DNA of 64,000 nucleotides from the NCBI GenBank assembly GCA_019400425.1, contig JAFREE010000013.1, forward strand, positions 1 through 64,000, given 5' to 3'. The notes beneath the pieces are model-generated. The model was not told where the DNA came from, did no database searches, and saw only the letters and a list, made by a program, of their open reading frames with translations. A program made the position numbers and the translations under genes. The stretch is from Hymenochaete sp. R1. Its lineage: Eukaryota > Basidiomycota > Agaricomycetes > Hymenochaetales > Hymenochaetaceae. Of the stretch, positions 49,612-61,621 are shown one piece after another; within the stretch, counting starts at the first letter, position 1, and each line of letters opens with the position of its first letter.

Positions 49612-50517
49612 ATGTTCAAATCCATCGTCGCTCTCGCTTCGTTGCCCATTCTGGTTGCCTTTGCTGCAGTTGACCCTACGGAGCCTGCACCGGGCAATGT
49701 CTACAAGCCAGGCGATCAATGTACAGTTTCTTGGACGGCGGACTCAACTGGTTCCTGGACAACTATGAACATTGAGCTTATGACTGGAAGCAACGAAGCT
49801 ATGCAGCATATCACAAGTAAGCTAATTTTGACATTTAAGCGGGGTTTCTTCTTACACTCAAGTACTAGCCGTCACAACTCTTGACGGTACGAAGAAAACG
49901 TCGTTCAAATATACCTGCCCAGAGGTATGTTTTGACACGTTCCCCACGCTTACATAGCAGTAAGCTAACTCGCTGGACAGGTGACTCCCAATGCTGCAAT
50001 TTATTTCTACCAATTCTCTTCTCCGGATGATCCAGCGAACTTGACCTGGACGGGTCGTTTCGCTATCTCTGACAAGGACGGTAAAACGACGGATCCCTCG
50101 GACGAGACTGACGGTGTCAAATGGGGCAATGGTGCTCTTGTGGATGCTTCCAACGCCTCGGCAGCTCCGACTTACTTAAATCAGGGAACGGCTACCGGGG
50201 GCTCGGGAAGTGCTACGACTGGTGGAAGCAGTTCGACCTCGGAAGTCAGTACGACATCAGCAAGCGCTAGCGCTAGTACTAGCGCGAGTAAGTCAACCGT
50301 TACAGGTGCCCTTGCTGCTACCGGTTCGTTGACCACCAGCTTGGTCAGGTCCACCGCCGATGCGACTGGATCCCAAACTGCGTCTGGGTCGTCATCTTCG
50401 TCCTCGGGGACTTCAAGCAGCGGTGCTTCGTCTTTAATCGTCAACCTTCAGACTCGCAGTTTACAAGCTCTCTCTGGGCTCGTTGCAACCGCGGTCATTT
50501 TCACGACTATGTTGTAA
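49612..50517 (+). CDS. Ser/Thr-rich GPI-anchored protein, Kre9/Knh1-like N-terminal domain
   Basis: Predicted cell-surface protein. Three exons (49612-49816, 49869-49924, 49981-50517) give 265 residues. The signal peptide is MFKSIVALASLPILVAFAA. The domain after it (PTEPAPGNVYKPGDQCTVSW, TMNIELMTG, YFYQFS and WTGRFAIS) matches the Kre9/Knh1-like, Ig-like beta-sandwich found in fungal Ser-Thr-rich GPI-anchored wall proteins. The second half is almost pure Ser/Thr/Ala/Gly, so heavily O-glycosylated. The end has a small-residue omega region (SSGASS) followed by a hydrophobic tail (ALSGLVATAVIFTTML), a clear GPI signal. Role: probably wall structure or beta-1,6-glucan assembly; the molecular function of this family is not well established. 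Confidence 0.88.
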
Positions 50518-51478
50518 ATGGATTGTCCCCATCCCCCTCTCCTTTCATCCTCTCCATAAGATACCGTATGGGGTGATTTACCCACCCTTCAACAGTATGC
50601 GCTATACCCTTCACGCTTCCTTTGAACCACTGTCCACCGCGAAGCGCATTAAGACGAACCACCTCCACTGCTTTCCTTCCCAGTCCACATCGCAATCATC
50701 ACGATTTGTTACGCCCCTTGTCTCGCTGCGGCTCACACCTCCGATTCGATTAATTTGGGTTTTCATGTTTCCTTTTTCCCTATTGTTTGCGTGCTTTCGT
50801 TTGGTGCTCTTGTAATGTGTGGATCTAATGGTCGGTGGAATCATTATTATTAGGCCGTGAGCCTCCGTCTTTTTTTTCTCGGTCACGTATATTTTGGTTG
50901 CACAGAATAGTGTGATCGCGAGAAACACGATAATGTGTGGCTATGATGCTTGTCTCGAAGGTCGACTGACGCCTAACTGTTGCGACCCTTGCTTTTCCCC
51001 TCTTCTCCCTTGGCAAACGCTCTACGCTCCGCGGATACTATTTTCTTCAATTGAACTCGTTGATGCCTGACGCCTGACGCGAATGAGTTCCCGGTTCTTG
51101 GCCTCAGGGAATGATTCCAAGGTTCTATTTATGGTACTTCAAATGAATATCGATGACTCGGTGTCCTAGCATGAAGTAATCCTCATCAGAGCCATTTTTA
51201 CGAATTTTGTTCGAACGATTTCTTCCACTCTGATTCCTTATGCTTCTTTTCGAGCTCGGAGATTATTTTGTGATCCTATAGTATACCAAACCCAATTCCT
51301 TTCCTTCGTTGATCAGCCATGATGAAAGACAAGGAGAGCTCAAATGATCAGGCATTGTAGCAGGACCATCAACTTTAAACTTATCTACGACTTTCACGAA
51401 ACTCGAAAGAGGGCCATTTTCTTCCTGTATCTTCTTTCTACGCTTTCTTCTGCCTGCAGGTATATGCGTATCACCGGC
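50518..51478. promoter_or_regulatory. Intergenic region between the GPI protein and the Cys-His gene
   Basis: About 960 bp. The left part is the 3' region of the GPI gene. An in-frame extension upstream of 51479 (from 51344) is open but looks like leader, with a possible 5' UTR intron acceptor (ctgcag) at about 51459. No other gene is seen. Confidence 0.4.
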
Positions 51479-52507
51479 ATGGACGAGGACTCTGACTCAG
51501 GCATTGAGATAATTTCCGGGCCCTCACATCATGATCCATCCCCCCTAGCTCTGCCAGATATCATCGAGAACCCATCCGTGGAGCGCAAGAGACAAGCCCT
51601 CCTCAAAGACCAACACATCGCCGCCGTAGAAGCGCGGCGCGTATTCTGCAGACCGTGTAGCAAATGGATCGACCTCAGTGGGAACTACAGCCGCACAGAC
51701 TGGGAGAGACATCAGGCTGGGTTACCGCACTTGCGTGAGTTGGAGGTCATCAAGTTCGAAAAGGCGAAGAAGAGAATGGAGAAGAAGGCCGCGTTTTCCC
51801 GGACCGCAACGGCAGAAGGTGCGAGTCGTGGGAACGGCCTGCCGGTGGGTAAGCCGGGTTCGATGACGACCAGCATCGAGAGTAACTTTCCTGGCGCGAG
51901 GGAGATCATCGAAGGTAAATAAGTTAGTGTGACTGAAGTTGTTCGTATCGTCTAATAACTTCAGGCTCAGAAGTGTGTGGCAAAAGGAAGACAGAACGTG
52001 TTGCCGAGCCTCGGGGGATAGGTCACGAAGGGCGAGGCATTCAAGGCGCGTTCCGTAAAATTCGACGTGGGTTATGATTCTGAGCATTTTCAACCTTAGC
52101 ACTCCATCTACTGACATAACGATTTTGAATCAAATCCAGCACACCCTTTCATAGCCTCCGCCAGCCCAACTCCGACATATCAAAGCGAAAGGGAATCAAG
52201 CACAGCTCTGCTTCCGCGATCCAGCTTTCCGAAAGGGGAGTTGAACTCAACATACGCTACACTTCCCCCAGTTTCATCGAGCCCTCGACGCTATGAATCC
52301 TCGACGATTACGGACTGGGATTCGGACATGGGTAGTCCGCTAGACCCTCGCCATACGTATCGACAGCAGGAGACGGAGCAATATTCAGGTTCCCGTGTCA
52401 ATATGGACTCAAGAAGCACCCATGTAATCTCAACCAACATAACCATGGGCGAGAATGAGTTGGTGGTTCCTCCTGGAGTTAAACGTATTGTTGTATATGA
52501 ATTTTGA
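51479..52507 (+). CDS. Hypothetical protein with a single Cys-His zinc-finger-like motif
   Basis: Three exons (51479-51914, 51965-52066, 52140-52507) join in frame to 301 residues. I do not know the family. The N-terminus is acidic (MDEDSDSGIEIISGPSHHDP). Next comes a helical basic segment with CRPCSKWIDLSGNYSRTDWERHQAGLPHL, a CxxC-x17-H-x5-H arrangement (residues about 57-86) resembling a lone C2H2-type finger. A basic region follows (KFEKAKKRMEKKAAF), and the rest is Ser/Thr/Pro-rich and probably disordered. The finger suggests nucleic-acid or protein binding in the nucleus, by inference only. I chose the ATG at 51479 for its better context; ATGs at 51464 and 51344 are in frame. Confidence 0.68.
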
Positions 52508-52828
52508 TAAATGGACATGCTCGCCATTGTTGTAACATTTCCTTGCTTTGACTACTTTAACTTACACTTTATTTCAAGTCAAAGCCTCATCATTGCTCCC
52601 TAAAGAAGCTCGGGGCATTCCAACACCCGTTTTCCTGAAAGACGATTTCCGTTTCCTGTGTCTAGTTTGAAACAACTTACGATAAATATCATACAACATG
52701 CCACATAATCGGGCAATGCCATCCGTTGTCTTGAACCAGGATAAAACTCTATCTCTGCTCTGTATGGCGCTACAGACATCTCTGTATAATGTTCATTAAG
52801 GGAAGGGGAAAGTCCACTCGCAATCTTT
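52508..52828. other. Convergent intergenic region
   Basis: Short 3' region shared by the Cys-His gene (+) and ABP1 (-). No gene or repeat is recognised. Confidence 0.5.
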
Positions 52829-55389
52829 TTACTCTTGTACTTCCACATAATTGGCTACGAAAGGGTGTTAAAGATCTGCTTTTAAGTGAAGAACAAAATC
52901 AAACATACCTGGAAACAATCCGACATTTCCGTCCTTGTCCTTGCCTTGCCACCAATCTTCACTCGCGGCTTCGATCTCAGTAATGCGATCGCCTTCACGG
53001 AAAGATAATTCGTTCTCTTCGGCCCTGTCGTAGCTACATACATGAATTTAGCTATGCGGATTATGCCATCGAAAATATGACATACTCATAGAGGGCGACG
53101 GCGCAGACACCCTCATCAACGGGCCGTGCCGGTGGTGGCGGGGGCGCAGGGGGCGCAGGAGGAGCTACAGAAGCTACAGGTTCTTCTAGCGGGGGAGGTG
53201 GAGGCGGAGGCTAATGATGCGTTCAAATAAAACTCTTATCAACTTCGAAAGCTTTCGCCTGAGGCTTACAGGAGGGGGAATAGCTTCGACCGAGAGCTCG
53301 GCAGCAGGTCCATCCGGAAGAACTTCGACATAATTTGCTGGATTACCATACATTTGTTTCATCAATCAAAGCCCTTTCAGGGAATGAAAATGCTTTACCA
53401 GGGAAAAGCCCGCTCTTGGACCCACCAGCGCCCACACCAGACCACCAACCTAAATAAGGAAGGTAGTAAGAGTTATAATAGAGACGTTTGAAAGGGTATA
53501 ACCTTACCTTCGTCGATTTGCTCGATTTGCTCGATCGTCTCGCCTTCAGTGAGTGCCATCTCGTTTTCTTCCTCCGCTTCGTAATCGTAGAGTACGACAG
53601 CACGAACACCAGCTCCACTGGTAGGCGTCTCACCAATTGGAGTAGGCGGCGCGATCTCCGGTTCTACGCTTAGAGCAGCCATCTCAATCACAGGAGGGGG
53701 TGGGGGTGGAGGCTTCACGATATTGCTGTCAGATGAGCGTAGCATCGAAAAGTTCTCGCATTCGAACTCACAGGAGGTGCAGGTGCTTCCACTTCTTGCT
53801 CAAGTTCTAGCTCTGGCTCTGATGGAGTTGTAAATGCTGGTATAGGTCTTGACGCAGCAGGTGGAAGAGGTGGAGCACTCGGTGCAGGAGGCGGAGACGG
53901 TACGGATGTAGAAATTATGGGACTTCGAGAGGTGGGTGGATTCCATTTCGTGCCAGTTGATGCAGGCGATTGGAAGGAAGCAGCTTTGCTTTGAGTCTCC
54001 TCTTCTTCCTGCTGCTTTTTTGCCAGTGCTTGGCGTTCACTCCAAGTAAGCTTCTTCGCGCCCGTCGTAGCAGCTACAGATTTTGGAGTCGAAGCAGAAG
54101 CTGTGGAACTTTGAGACATCCTTTCAAATGGGTTGACAAGCTTCTTCGGAGGAGGGAGGTTAACCGGCTGATAATTGGTACCCTACATTTCCTACATCAA
54201 GCCATGGACGTATAACTTAGAATATGATGACGTACGACAGGACCGATACGATCATCCGCAGTGGGCTTAGTAGGCTTCGAGGACTCGGCAGGACGGGGTT
54301 CAACTAGCTGTGATGGTTTGGACGCCTATCAGAATTAATGATTAGAGTAGTTGACATTCACAAGTATAAAAACACTCATACAGGAGCCGCGTAGGTTGGT
54401 GCCGCGGGAGTGGGACGAGGTGCCGCTGGTGGAGGTGGAGGTGTAGGGGTAGATGTGGATGCTGGATCATCCCATGATGGCATAACAGGCTTGGTGGACA
54501 AAGGCTTTGGTGCTGCACGCACAGGAGGTGCGATCGGTGCCGGAGGCGTATATGTCTATATATGCATATAGTCAGTCGTAGATCAGCGATATAGGATATA
54601 TGAAATCGCTTGCTGGTTTAGTGGCTGTAGAAGGTTTCGATGACTGCGCCTTCTTGAGTTCATTGATATCGACTTTCGTTGGGGTATAGTTTGTTCCAAC
54701 TGGAGCGATAGGAACGAATTTCCGAGGCTGTTCTTTGTGAGCAGTATAACGCGCTCCTGATGAGTCTTCCACGCGTTTCATTATGACCTCTGGCGATACG
54801 TCTGTCTAATCAAAGCGTCGGCTTATTAGCGATTATGGAAAATATGGCAATAGATTTACATCATTGCGAGCGTTGTGAACAACGTGTGTTCCTTTAAGAA
54901 AGCGAGCGACCGCGCTGGCATGCGTGTCTAAACATGCCAGAGCTTGTGATAAGAGCCATGAATCGGAGAGGAAAAATATACGCACGAAACAAGCCCTTTT
55001 TGGATTCTGGAACACCATCGCCGCACCAATTGATTTGTACGAATTTCGGCAATTCGGTCTGCGTCGATGTGTGCGATGAGATGCGGCACATAAATCAGGA
55101 GCTACCGGTCAGACTCACGTTGGGGTCCTTCACTCGGACGAATGCATATTGTATCCTGATTAGAAAAAATAATCAGAACAAGTTTCGTGAATGGGCTTCG
55201 ATTTACGAGCCTTCCATCTGAAAATTCGTCCTGCAATTCTTCGAGTCCACCATCGCCAGTGCTTTGGAGTTTCAGATCATTGCTTCCCTTCTCGTAAGTA
55301 AAGAGAGCCCAGTCGATTTCTTTCTGGTTCAACACGTCTTGATATGCTCTCTGTAAATCAGCACCAGTGAGATTGACCTGCAACGACAT
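52829..55389 (-). CDS. ABP1: Actin-binding protein Abp1 (ADF-H + two SH3 domains)
   Basis: Cortical actin patch protein that binds F-actin, activates Arp2/3 and links actin to endocytosis. From 55389 (MSLQVNLTGADLQRAYQDVL) the ADF-homology domain continues through DWALFTYEKGSNDLKL, QYAFVRVKDPN, FVQINWCGDGVPESKKGLF and HASAVARFLKGTHVVHNAR. A long Pro-rich middle carries Lys/Glu helices (KKLTWSERQALAKKQQEEEE) and repeats of the motif VGTNYxP (about 54690 and 54180). Two SH3 domains follow: VRAVVLYDYEAEEENEMAL...WWSGV...GLFPANYVEV (about 53620-53330) and VCAVALYDYDRAEENELSF...WWQGK...GLFPANYVEVQE at the very end. Yeast Abp1 has one SH3, so the pair is notable. About ten introns, roughly 680 residues. 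The last exon holds only ANYVEVQE and stop (52829). Confidence 0.93.
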
Positions 55390-55673
55390 GGCAGTAAGAT
55401 GCAGAAGTGCTTGGAGGCGGCGAAAGCATGTACTTATCCACTCAATCAGCAGGACTCTGGAGTGTGTGTGACATCACGCTGTCACTTAGCCGTTTGTCAC
55501 GCTTACAACACAACGGCTCAAGCAGAACCGAAATATCCATGAAATCTCTTGTTCGACAGCCCATGCATATTTAAATTTTGTAAAAAGGAAGGGAACCTAT
55601 GACTATGGTGCGAGTACCGAGCGCAATGGGATACAAAATTTCAACGTCCGGACCACGCTAGCTTTCTTAATAC

Positions 55674-57761
55674 TCAAAAACTTTCCTCTTCGCGGCTCAA
55701 CAGACCCCCATTGTAATGCTGTTCGTTTGTGCCGTCGGCATATGGATAATTCTGGTCTGTTTCGTTTTCGTATACTTCCATAACCATTGACGATCCCATC
55801 CAACCTGGATGCGCTTGTAGGCCTGGTGCTGAAGTTGGAATGAGATGGATCAATGAAAGCAATTACCTTAACTGTACTATACCTGATCGAAAATCCTCAG
55901 GATTCGAAACGGGATGCGAGATTGCCGCCGGATTGGGGCTCACATACGCTGTATCGTTTGCATACGAGCAGATACCAGTCCCAGATCCGGTGCCAACTCC
56001 TCCTCGAGAAACGTCTTTCTGGACTGCGAACGCCTCGCTATGGTAGACCTTCTCGCTCAACTGCAAAGGGCACGTACGATTATCGAATTGCGGTTGGTAC
56101 ATGAAGGAGGCTCGGGCAGTTGTCGTTGGGGCGCTTTGTTGGCATCCGTATTCGTCAATCGCCACTTGGTTGACTGTGGATGGAGCGTGGATACCAATCG
56201 GCTGCCTGCCCAAGTCTCCTGCAAGACCATCGTGGAGTACGTGTGCGAGCGGCTGCGGTCGTGTCGGAACACAAGCCTCCCATGACCCAGGTGGGTGTGG
56301 ATATCTAGGATCAGGGGCCGGCATGTTCGCCTGGGTAGCAGCAAAAGTCGTAAGTTGGCTGTTATCACATTGATCTAGAGAATATGGAAACGATTGTTGA
56401 GACCTGACAAGCTGCTCAGGGTAATTTCCTGGAGGCCAAGAGGAAAGATAAGCCATCCTTTATCGACTTGTATATATCAGTAAGCAAGAGTTTGATGAGT
56501 TAATCATACGAATTCTCATGGATATCATTCTCCTCGATCTTCATCGACGGTCTAGCACTCCCTTCAATTGGATCTTGAGTGGGGTGAAACATCGGTTTCG
56601 AAGCACCATCAAAACGACTCTGCGATCCTGAAGCAGCATGAGGGGAGTGCTCTGGAGAAAGGTCATCACTCGGTTCGGCATCGCTTGGGAAGTAGTTAAA
56701 CTCACCTCTCGAAGCGTTTTGAAAGCGCTCGCCGCCCTCGACCGGCCTTGGTCCTCGGGAAGAGGGACGTGCTGCCCTCTTGTGCTGGCGACAGGCGGGG
56801 CAGAGACGCGACGAACTAGGCAACTGCGAGCAAGTGCAACCCATATCTCCACACACGATATTCTTCTTCTTGCAAGATTGGCATGGACGCTGCGAGTCGC
56901 ATTGTATCTTCGAAGCTCTGGAGGATTGTCAACAGAGACCGGGGCTTCTCTTCTTAGCAAAGGAATCTCACCTGCAGTTCAAGCATGCGGCCCTCACTCT
57001 CGTTCCAGGCCCTTTGCCTTTCCGCGGGGCATCAGCGCAATCCAAACCTTGTTCAATACAGTAGCCGCAAGGTCGGCTGTCTTCGCACTAATGAGCAAGT
57101 ATTTCCTTCTTAGTTTCGTCAATATTTTTTGAAAATTAACGTACGACTTACTTTCTGAGAACTCTGTCGGCAGCTCGTACAACGAACCTTGACAACTTTG
57201 GGGTTTCGCTCGACATGGATGCACGCCTCTTTCTTATGAAGGCATCTCGTGCACGGTCTGTTATCTTCACATTTCTTGTTGTCCCTATTTGCAAAAATAG
57301 AATGAATCGAATCACGTTTAGGGGTAACTTCCTTGTGAGTGTTATGAAGTCCGCGGCTGGACAAGAACTCACCTCCTGCATCTTTCACACGCCAGCTTTG
57401 CGCGTCTGGTTGGGTTTAATGGCAGGGATAGCCCGTGCGGGTAAATATCCTGAGCCTGAATCGGGGAACTTGGGTTTCTTATTTCTTCGTCGCCGGAGAC
57501 TGATGTTGGAGTTGTAGGAGACTCCGCCCGGTCAAGATTCCGGCCATTTCCGTGCGCGTTAGACTCGTGGCACTTCTCGCAGGATTCTGTTCCTTGCAGC
57601 GCATAGGTATTTGGCCCGCACCCACGATTGAGGCAGGAGGCGTTGGTCCTTGTCTCTGGAACGCCCGCCGGGTTCGCCGGAACCGCTCGTCTGTAGCGAA
57701 GTAAATCTGAAGTCAAGCTGAGTAAAGGCAGGAATGAACTTGACATTTAGCGCCTACCCAT
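55674..57761 (-). CDS. Putative transcription factor with three tandem Zn2Cys6 clusters
   Basis: Probable nuclear regulator. Three consecutive zinc clusters with exact C-x2-C-x6-C-x5-C-x2-C-x6-C spacing are rebuilt by splicing: CERCRRDNKKCEDNRPC then TRCLHKKEAC (about 57388-57221); CTSCRQSSQKCEDSRPC then GYCIEQGLDC (about 57181-57037); CLNCRASKIQCDSQRPC then QSCKKKNIVC (about 56986-56851). Linkers between clusters are 13 and 17 residues. Every cluster is cut by an intron between its second and third Cys, though at different residues. An N-terminal CLNRGC...CEKC segment may be a degenerate relative. The C-terminal half is Ser/Pro/Tyr/His-rich without the usual fungal middle-homology domain, and ends GGLLSREEESF (55674). 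The start at 57761 (MDLLRYRR) has a good context; further upstream exons are possible. About 580 residues. Confidence 0.8.
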
Positions 57762-58817
57762 CGCCTGATTATGGTTGAAGTTGTCCTTCCGATATCTGGG
57801 GTACAAGAAAGAAGAGACGTCAGTGAGAGAAAGTTGGGCGCAGCTCGCGCGATACTTGCCCTTTAAAAGGGTGGCTAGTGCCTTCTAGGATCCCGCTCAT
57901 CCCACGCAATTAGCGCACAGTTGTCGGTATGTACCGCCAACAATCAGAAATCACGACAAAGTGACAAGAAAGGGACCAGAGATGGCAAGGAGAAAAATTG
58001 GACAGCTTCCAATGGGGGATTCGACTCTAAAACTTGACCTCATGCTACTCATTATATAGGTTGAAAGGGGGGTAAGGATTGAGGCGAGAAGGGGACGCGA
58101 CAAGGAAGGAAATCGAATGTCCTGTTACAACTTCATGTAATCTTTTCCCAATTTAATTTTTAAACAACAATCTCAGCATGCCGCTCGCTTTCATTCAGTA
58201 CCGGAAGCATTACTTAGTACCAGCCTGCTTTGTATGCATAGTCACATGACTTCATTTCATCCTTCACAGTCGTTTCTTTACCCCGCGTTGATATCATTGG
58301 AGACTAGTTGGAGTCATCCTGGGCTGGGGTTGAGTGTATTTGCAATGTCGCTGACATGTCGATTTCTTTTCCATGAATGAGCAATTTCAATACAATTTCT
58401 GTATGCGACCTTCAATCTACCGAAAACACATAACGCCCAAAATACAGTGTTGAATGGAATAAAAATTAGAATAATGAATGAGAGTATGAACGAAGCCTAG
58501 CTCCCGAAAAAAAAACAGGCGTTGACCAGCGGGACGCGCAAAAAAAGTAATAACAAAAAAAAAACAGCTCCCTGATATCCCGTCATCTCAAGAAAGATGA
58601 AGTACGTGTTGTAACCTCCCCTGTAACCTTCGCAGAGGCGGAGGCAGAATTTTAGAAAAAGGAGGGGAAATTATGCCTAACAGATCCCGCCGGATTAACA
58701 AGTTAGCTTGCCTAATCTGGTGCTTCCGATCCTGACGGAGGGTGGCAGCTTAACCAGCATCGGATCGGACGTCGGCTCGCTCGCGGACGCGGACACGACA
58801 CGACATGGTAAGCGCAT
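57762..58817. other. Intergenic region between the zinc-cluster factor and GH16
   Basis: About 1.05 kb. The right half (58140-58660) is AT-rich with several poly-A runs (for example 58506-58516 and 58551-58566) and no open frame of note. Promoter of the factor and 3' region of GH16 are assumed; a small upstream exon of the factor could lie at 57890-57820. Confidence 0.4.
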
Positions 58818-60106
58818 TCAGTTATAGACTGCAACATAGTTGACTTTCCATTGCGCATAGTCGAAATTGCTTCCTTTGGCGACAGCCTGCGAACACGTTC
58901 CCGAACACGTTTGAGAGAAGGCTGCGTTACCAAAGTCCCCGCAGAGCGTGGTATCAAACGTAATGCTCATGTCTTTGAAGTGGCTTCCAATGTCACAGGA
59001 CGACGCGCTCCAGAACGCTGAAGGCGTGCCCCATCCACTTGGATCTGGTGTTTGAGCGTCGATATCGGCAGGGATCGAGCCGCGCTGGAATCGATAGATC
59101 GCAATCCCGCTGTCGTCGATAAGTGTCGCCAACACACCGCCAGCGATCATGTTGAAGCTTTTCCCATAGGCAGATTTGCCTGTATCTGAAAAGGCGCAGC
59201 CTGAGTTGTCGGCGTTTGAGCTGGCGCATTGCGTGCCGAGTACCGCGGACGTGAATGCTTCAACGCCGCCCGAGATAGCGTCGACGGCATTCATTATAGG
59301 GTTCTTGTCGAGCGAGCAGCCAGAACCTGTGTGGAGGGTCATTTGGTTGTTTGTTTGCTCTAAAGGTTGATAATCGAGGCACAGTCAGAATTTGGAAGCT
59401 TGATTTCCGCATAAATAAAACGCAACTCACCATTGACACCTTCAATGATATCGATTTCTGTATAATTGCTCGTTAAGATGGACTGCTACTAGACCCCACG
59501 ATTCATAGATCTCACCTCCATTGTTCGGCCAATCGGATCCAACCATCCTGTACCGACGATAAGCATAAACTTAACTGGATGCTCAAGTCCAGATCCTTAC
59601 CAGAAAGCAGGCCACGTTCCACAGCCATGAGGCATAGCATAGATGTCGGCGATGATGAGCCCGGTAGAGTATGTCTTCTTCGACGAGATCCGAACAGATT
59701 TTCGATTCTCGCCCTCGGCGAGATCGGTGCTATTGTCCACGGCCATTATGACAGTTCCATCGCCCTGTACGAACGCCAGATTGGAACCCGATGCCTCGTC
59801 CTGCGAAACGAATTCGACTTGTCCGTGGGTCGGATCGGCATCCGTGAAGAAGTTAAATCCACTGAGAAGAAAGAAAGTGAGAAGGTTTAGTTCGATGCAA
59901 AACACGAGGACTGGAGAATTGATTATAAAGAAGAAAGAAACGCACTCGAAAAAGGATTGCCCTTTGTACATGTCGCTGAGCGTAAAGTTCGATGCCCTTT
60001 TGCTAAAACGGCTACTATGAAGGCGCCCATCTCGCTTGTGGGTCATGCGGGCATCAATAGAGACGGCAGCGATCGAAAGCGTAAGAAGAGCGGTGAAGAA
60101 GCGCAT
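58818..60106 (-). CDS. GH16 endo-1,3(4)-beta-glucanase (laminarinase type), secreted
   Basis: Secreted glucanase acting on beta-1,3 or mixed-linkage glucan, in fungal wall turnover or plant glucan degradation. The start at 60106 gives the signal peptide MRFFTALLTLSIAAVSIDA. After splicing come SDMYKGQSFFEGFNFF-like GH16 N-terminal strands, [45 protein letters not shown], and the catalytic motif NNGEIDIIEGVN (E-x-D-x-x-E intact, about 59525-59440). NNQMTLHTGSGCS and GWGTPSAFW follow. The protein ends FDYAQWKVNYVAVYN. About 330-340 residues, in line with basidiomycete GH16 proteins of the C-rich laminarinase group. Several short introns. Confidence 0.93.
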
Positions 60107-61621
60107 TGCAAAAATATGTGTGTGGAGTGAGTTGATACAATGATCCAGTTATAAAGGCTCCAAGGCAATATGAGTCTGGTGAGAGAGTAAGAGAGAAACA
60201 GCGGACACAAAAACGAGAGTAGTAGATTGCTCTGACACAGACAGGCAATGGAAAGGCAGAAAGGAGTGAAAGAAGGTGTTGAGGGAAGTCAAAAGGCCGA
60301 CTAGGGCTTGGGCTAGTGAGTGATGGCGGAAGAGGGAAGGGAGCGAAGGTGAAAAGAAGACAAGGCCAGGGCCTTTTGTACGCCGCCCGAGTGTGGCTCT
60401 GGCTGTGAGGGAGGGACCACATTCTCATGTGTGGTGAGGACAAGGCGAGAGGAGCGAATGCTGCGTTGTTACCGACTAGGCCTCCGAAGATATTAAAATC
60501 GCATTTGTCTTGATCTTGCCGGTCCGGATTAGATGCTTCGGACCTTTTGCTCCCGTTCGTTTGATGAAGCTGCCTTTTGTTCTTCAGACTGTACCTGCCG
60601 GCGGCCCCGGTTCCGGGTGGTAGAACTGAAGTCTTTGAGGCTCACAGAGGTGGCTGGTGAATGGAATGAGCGTTCGTTGTCTGCTGGTACAGTACAAACG
60701 GAAATGCGTACGAGAAATGCAGGGTCTTACCTATGAGTAACCCGCGCTTCAAAACATTCTCCGCTTCATTTGACTCCAATAATCGGAACAAGATTGCGCA
60801 GAAGAGATCGCGGAGAGATCGACGTAGAAGCCCAGGTAGCCTCGCAACGAAGCCCCACAAGTGCATATGTTAGTGCCCGTTTTAGACCGAGCGTCCTGTT
60901 TGTCTGTTTTTGGCTGGGCGGTCTATGTCGTACGTCACTGGACAGTACTAGTAGTTTGTCTTGGTGGCGCGACCTCGCCAGCACACCAAATTCTGAAATA
61001 CGAGCCTGACAAAACGTATGCTTACTATTGTTTGAAAAGGGGCTCTGCAATATTGAACGGATGGGTGATAGGAGTCTGGCAATCTCACCATGCATTAAAA
61101 GACACTGGTCGTCAGTGCAACAGCGTGTCTCCCTCGTGCCTTACAGGGGAGGAAATTCATCGCAGCGCCGAAGGTCGGCTTCGTATTCTAGCTCACAGAA
61201 GTACTCAATAGCACTGCATAGACACCAGTTCTGTCACTGTTCTTTCTTTACTGAGAAGTCCACCCACGGTGCAGTCTCGCGGAGCATCGCAAACGTGTCT
61301 TGATGTGTGCTGGTGGAGCAAGCACATCTTGCTTCGTGTGAAAGTTTCCTCATGGAATGGCACGAGGAGCACACACCGCCAGTGCTTTCGATAGAGATAT
61401 TAAGTATGAAAAGGGTTATTAATCATACATGTATATAGTAGAAAGGGTCACATCGTACATCGTCAAGATATGGTGCGTGGATTTGCCCGGGTGAAAGAAG
61501 AACGGGTGAAGACACCATAACTGTAGAAGACAGCATTGTTGGTATCGAGATCACATTCCATACCACGGCTTTACGGACTGGAAGGAGTCATTGTCGAATA
61601 AAGAGAACGTTGGCGTCGGGA
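60107..61621. other. Long intergenic region upstream of GH16 and downstream of CRIPT
   Basis: About 1.5 kb with no recognisable gene. It contains a purine-rich + strand tract (60175-60290), probably part of the GH16 promoter, and several overlapping short frames without domains between 60530 and 61310. No repeats were noted. Confidence 0.4.

Noticed and set aside
50181..50444. 87-codon antisense frame in the GPI protein gene
   Set aside because: Val/Ala/Leu/Asp-rich composition is the mirror of the Ser/Thr-rich repeats on the coding strand.
58500..58570. Poly-A runs as the 3' end of a retroposon
   Set aside because: Several interrupted A runs, with no target duplication, no reverse transcriptase and no recognisable element body upstream.
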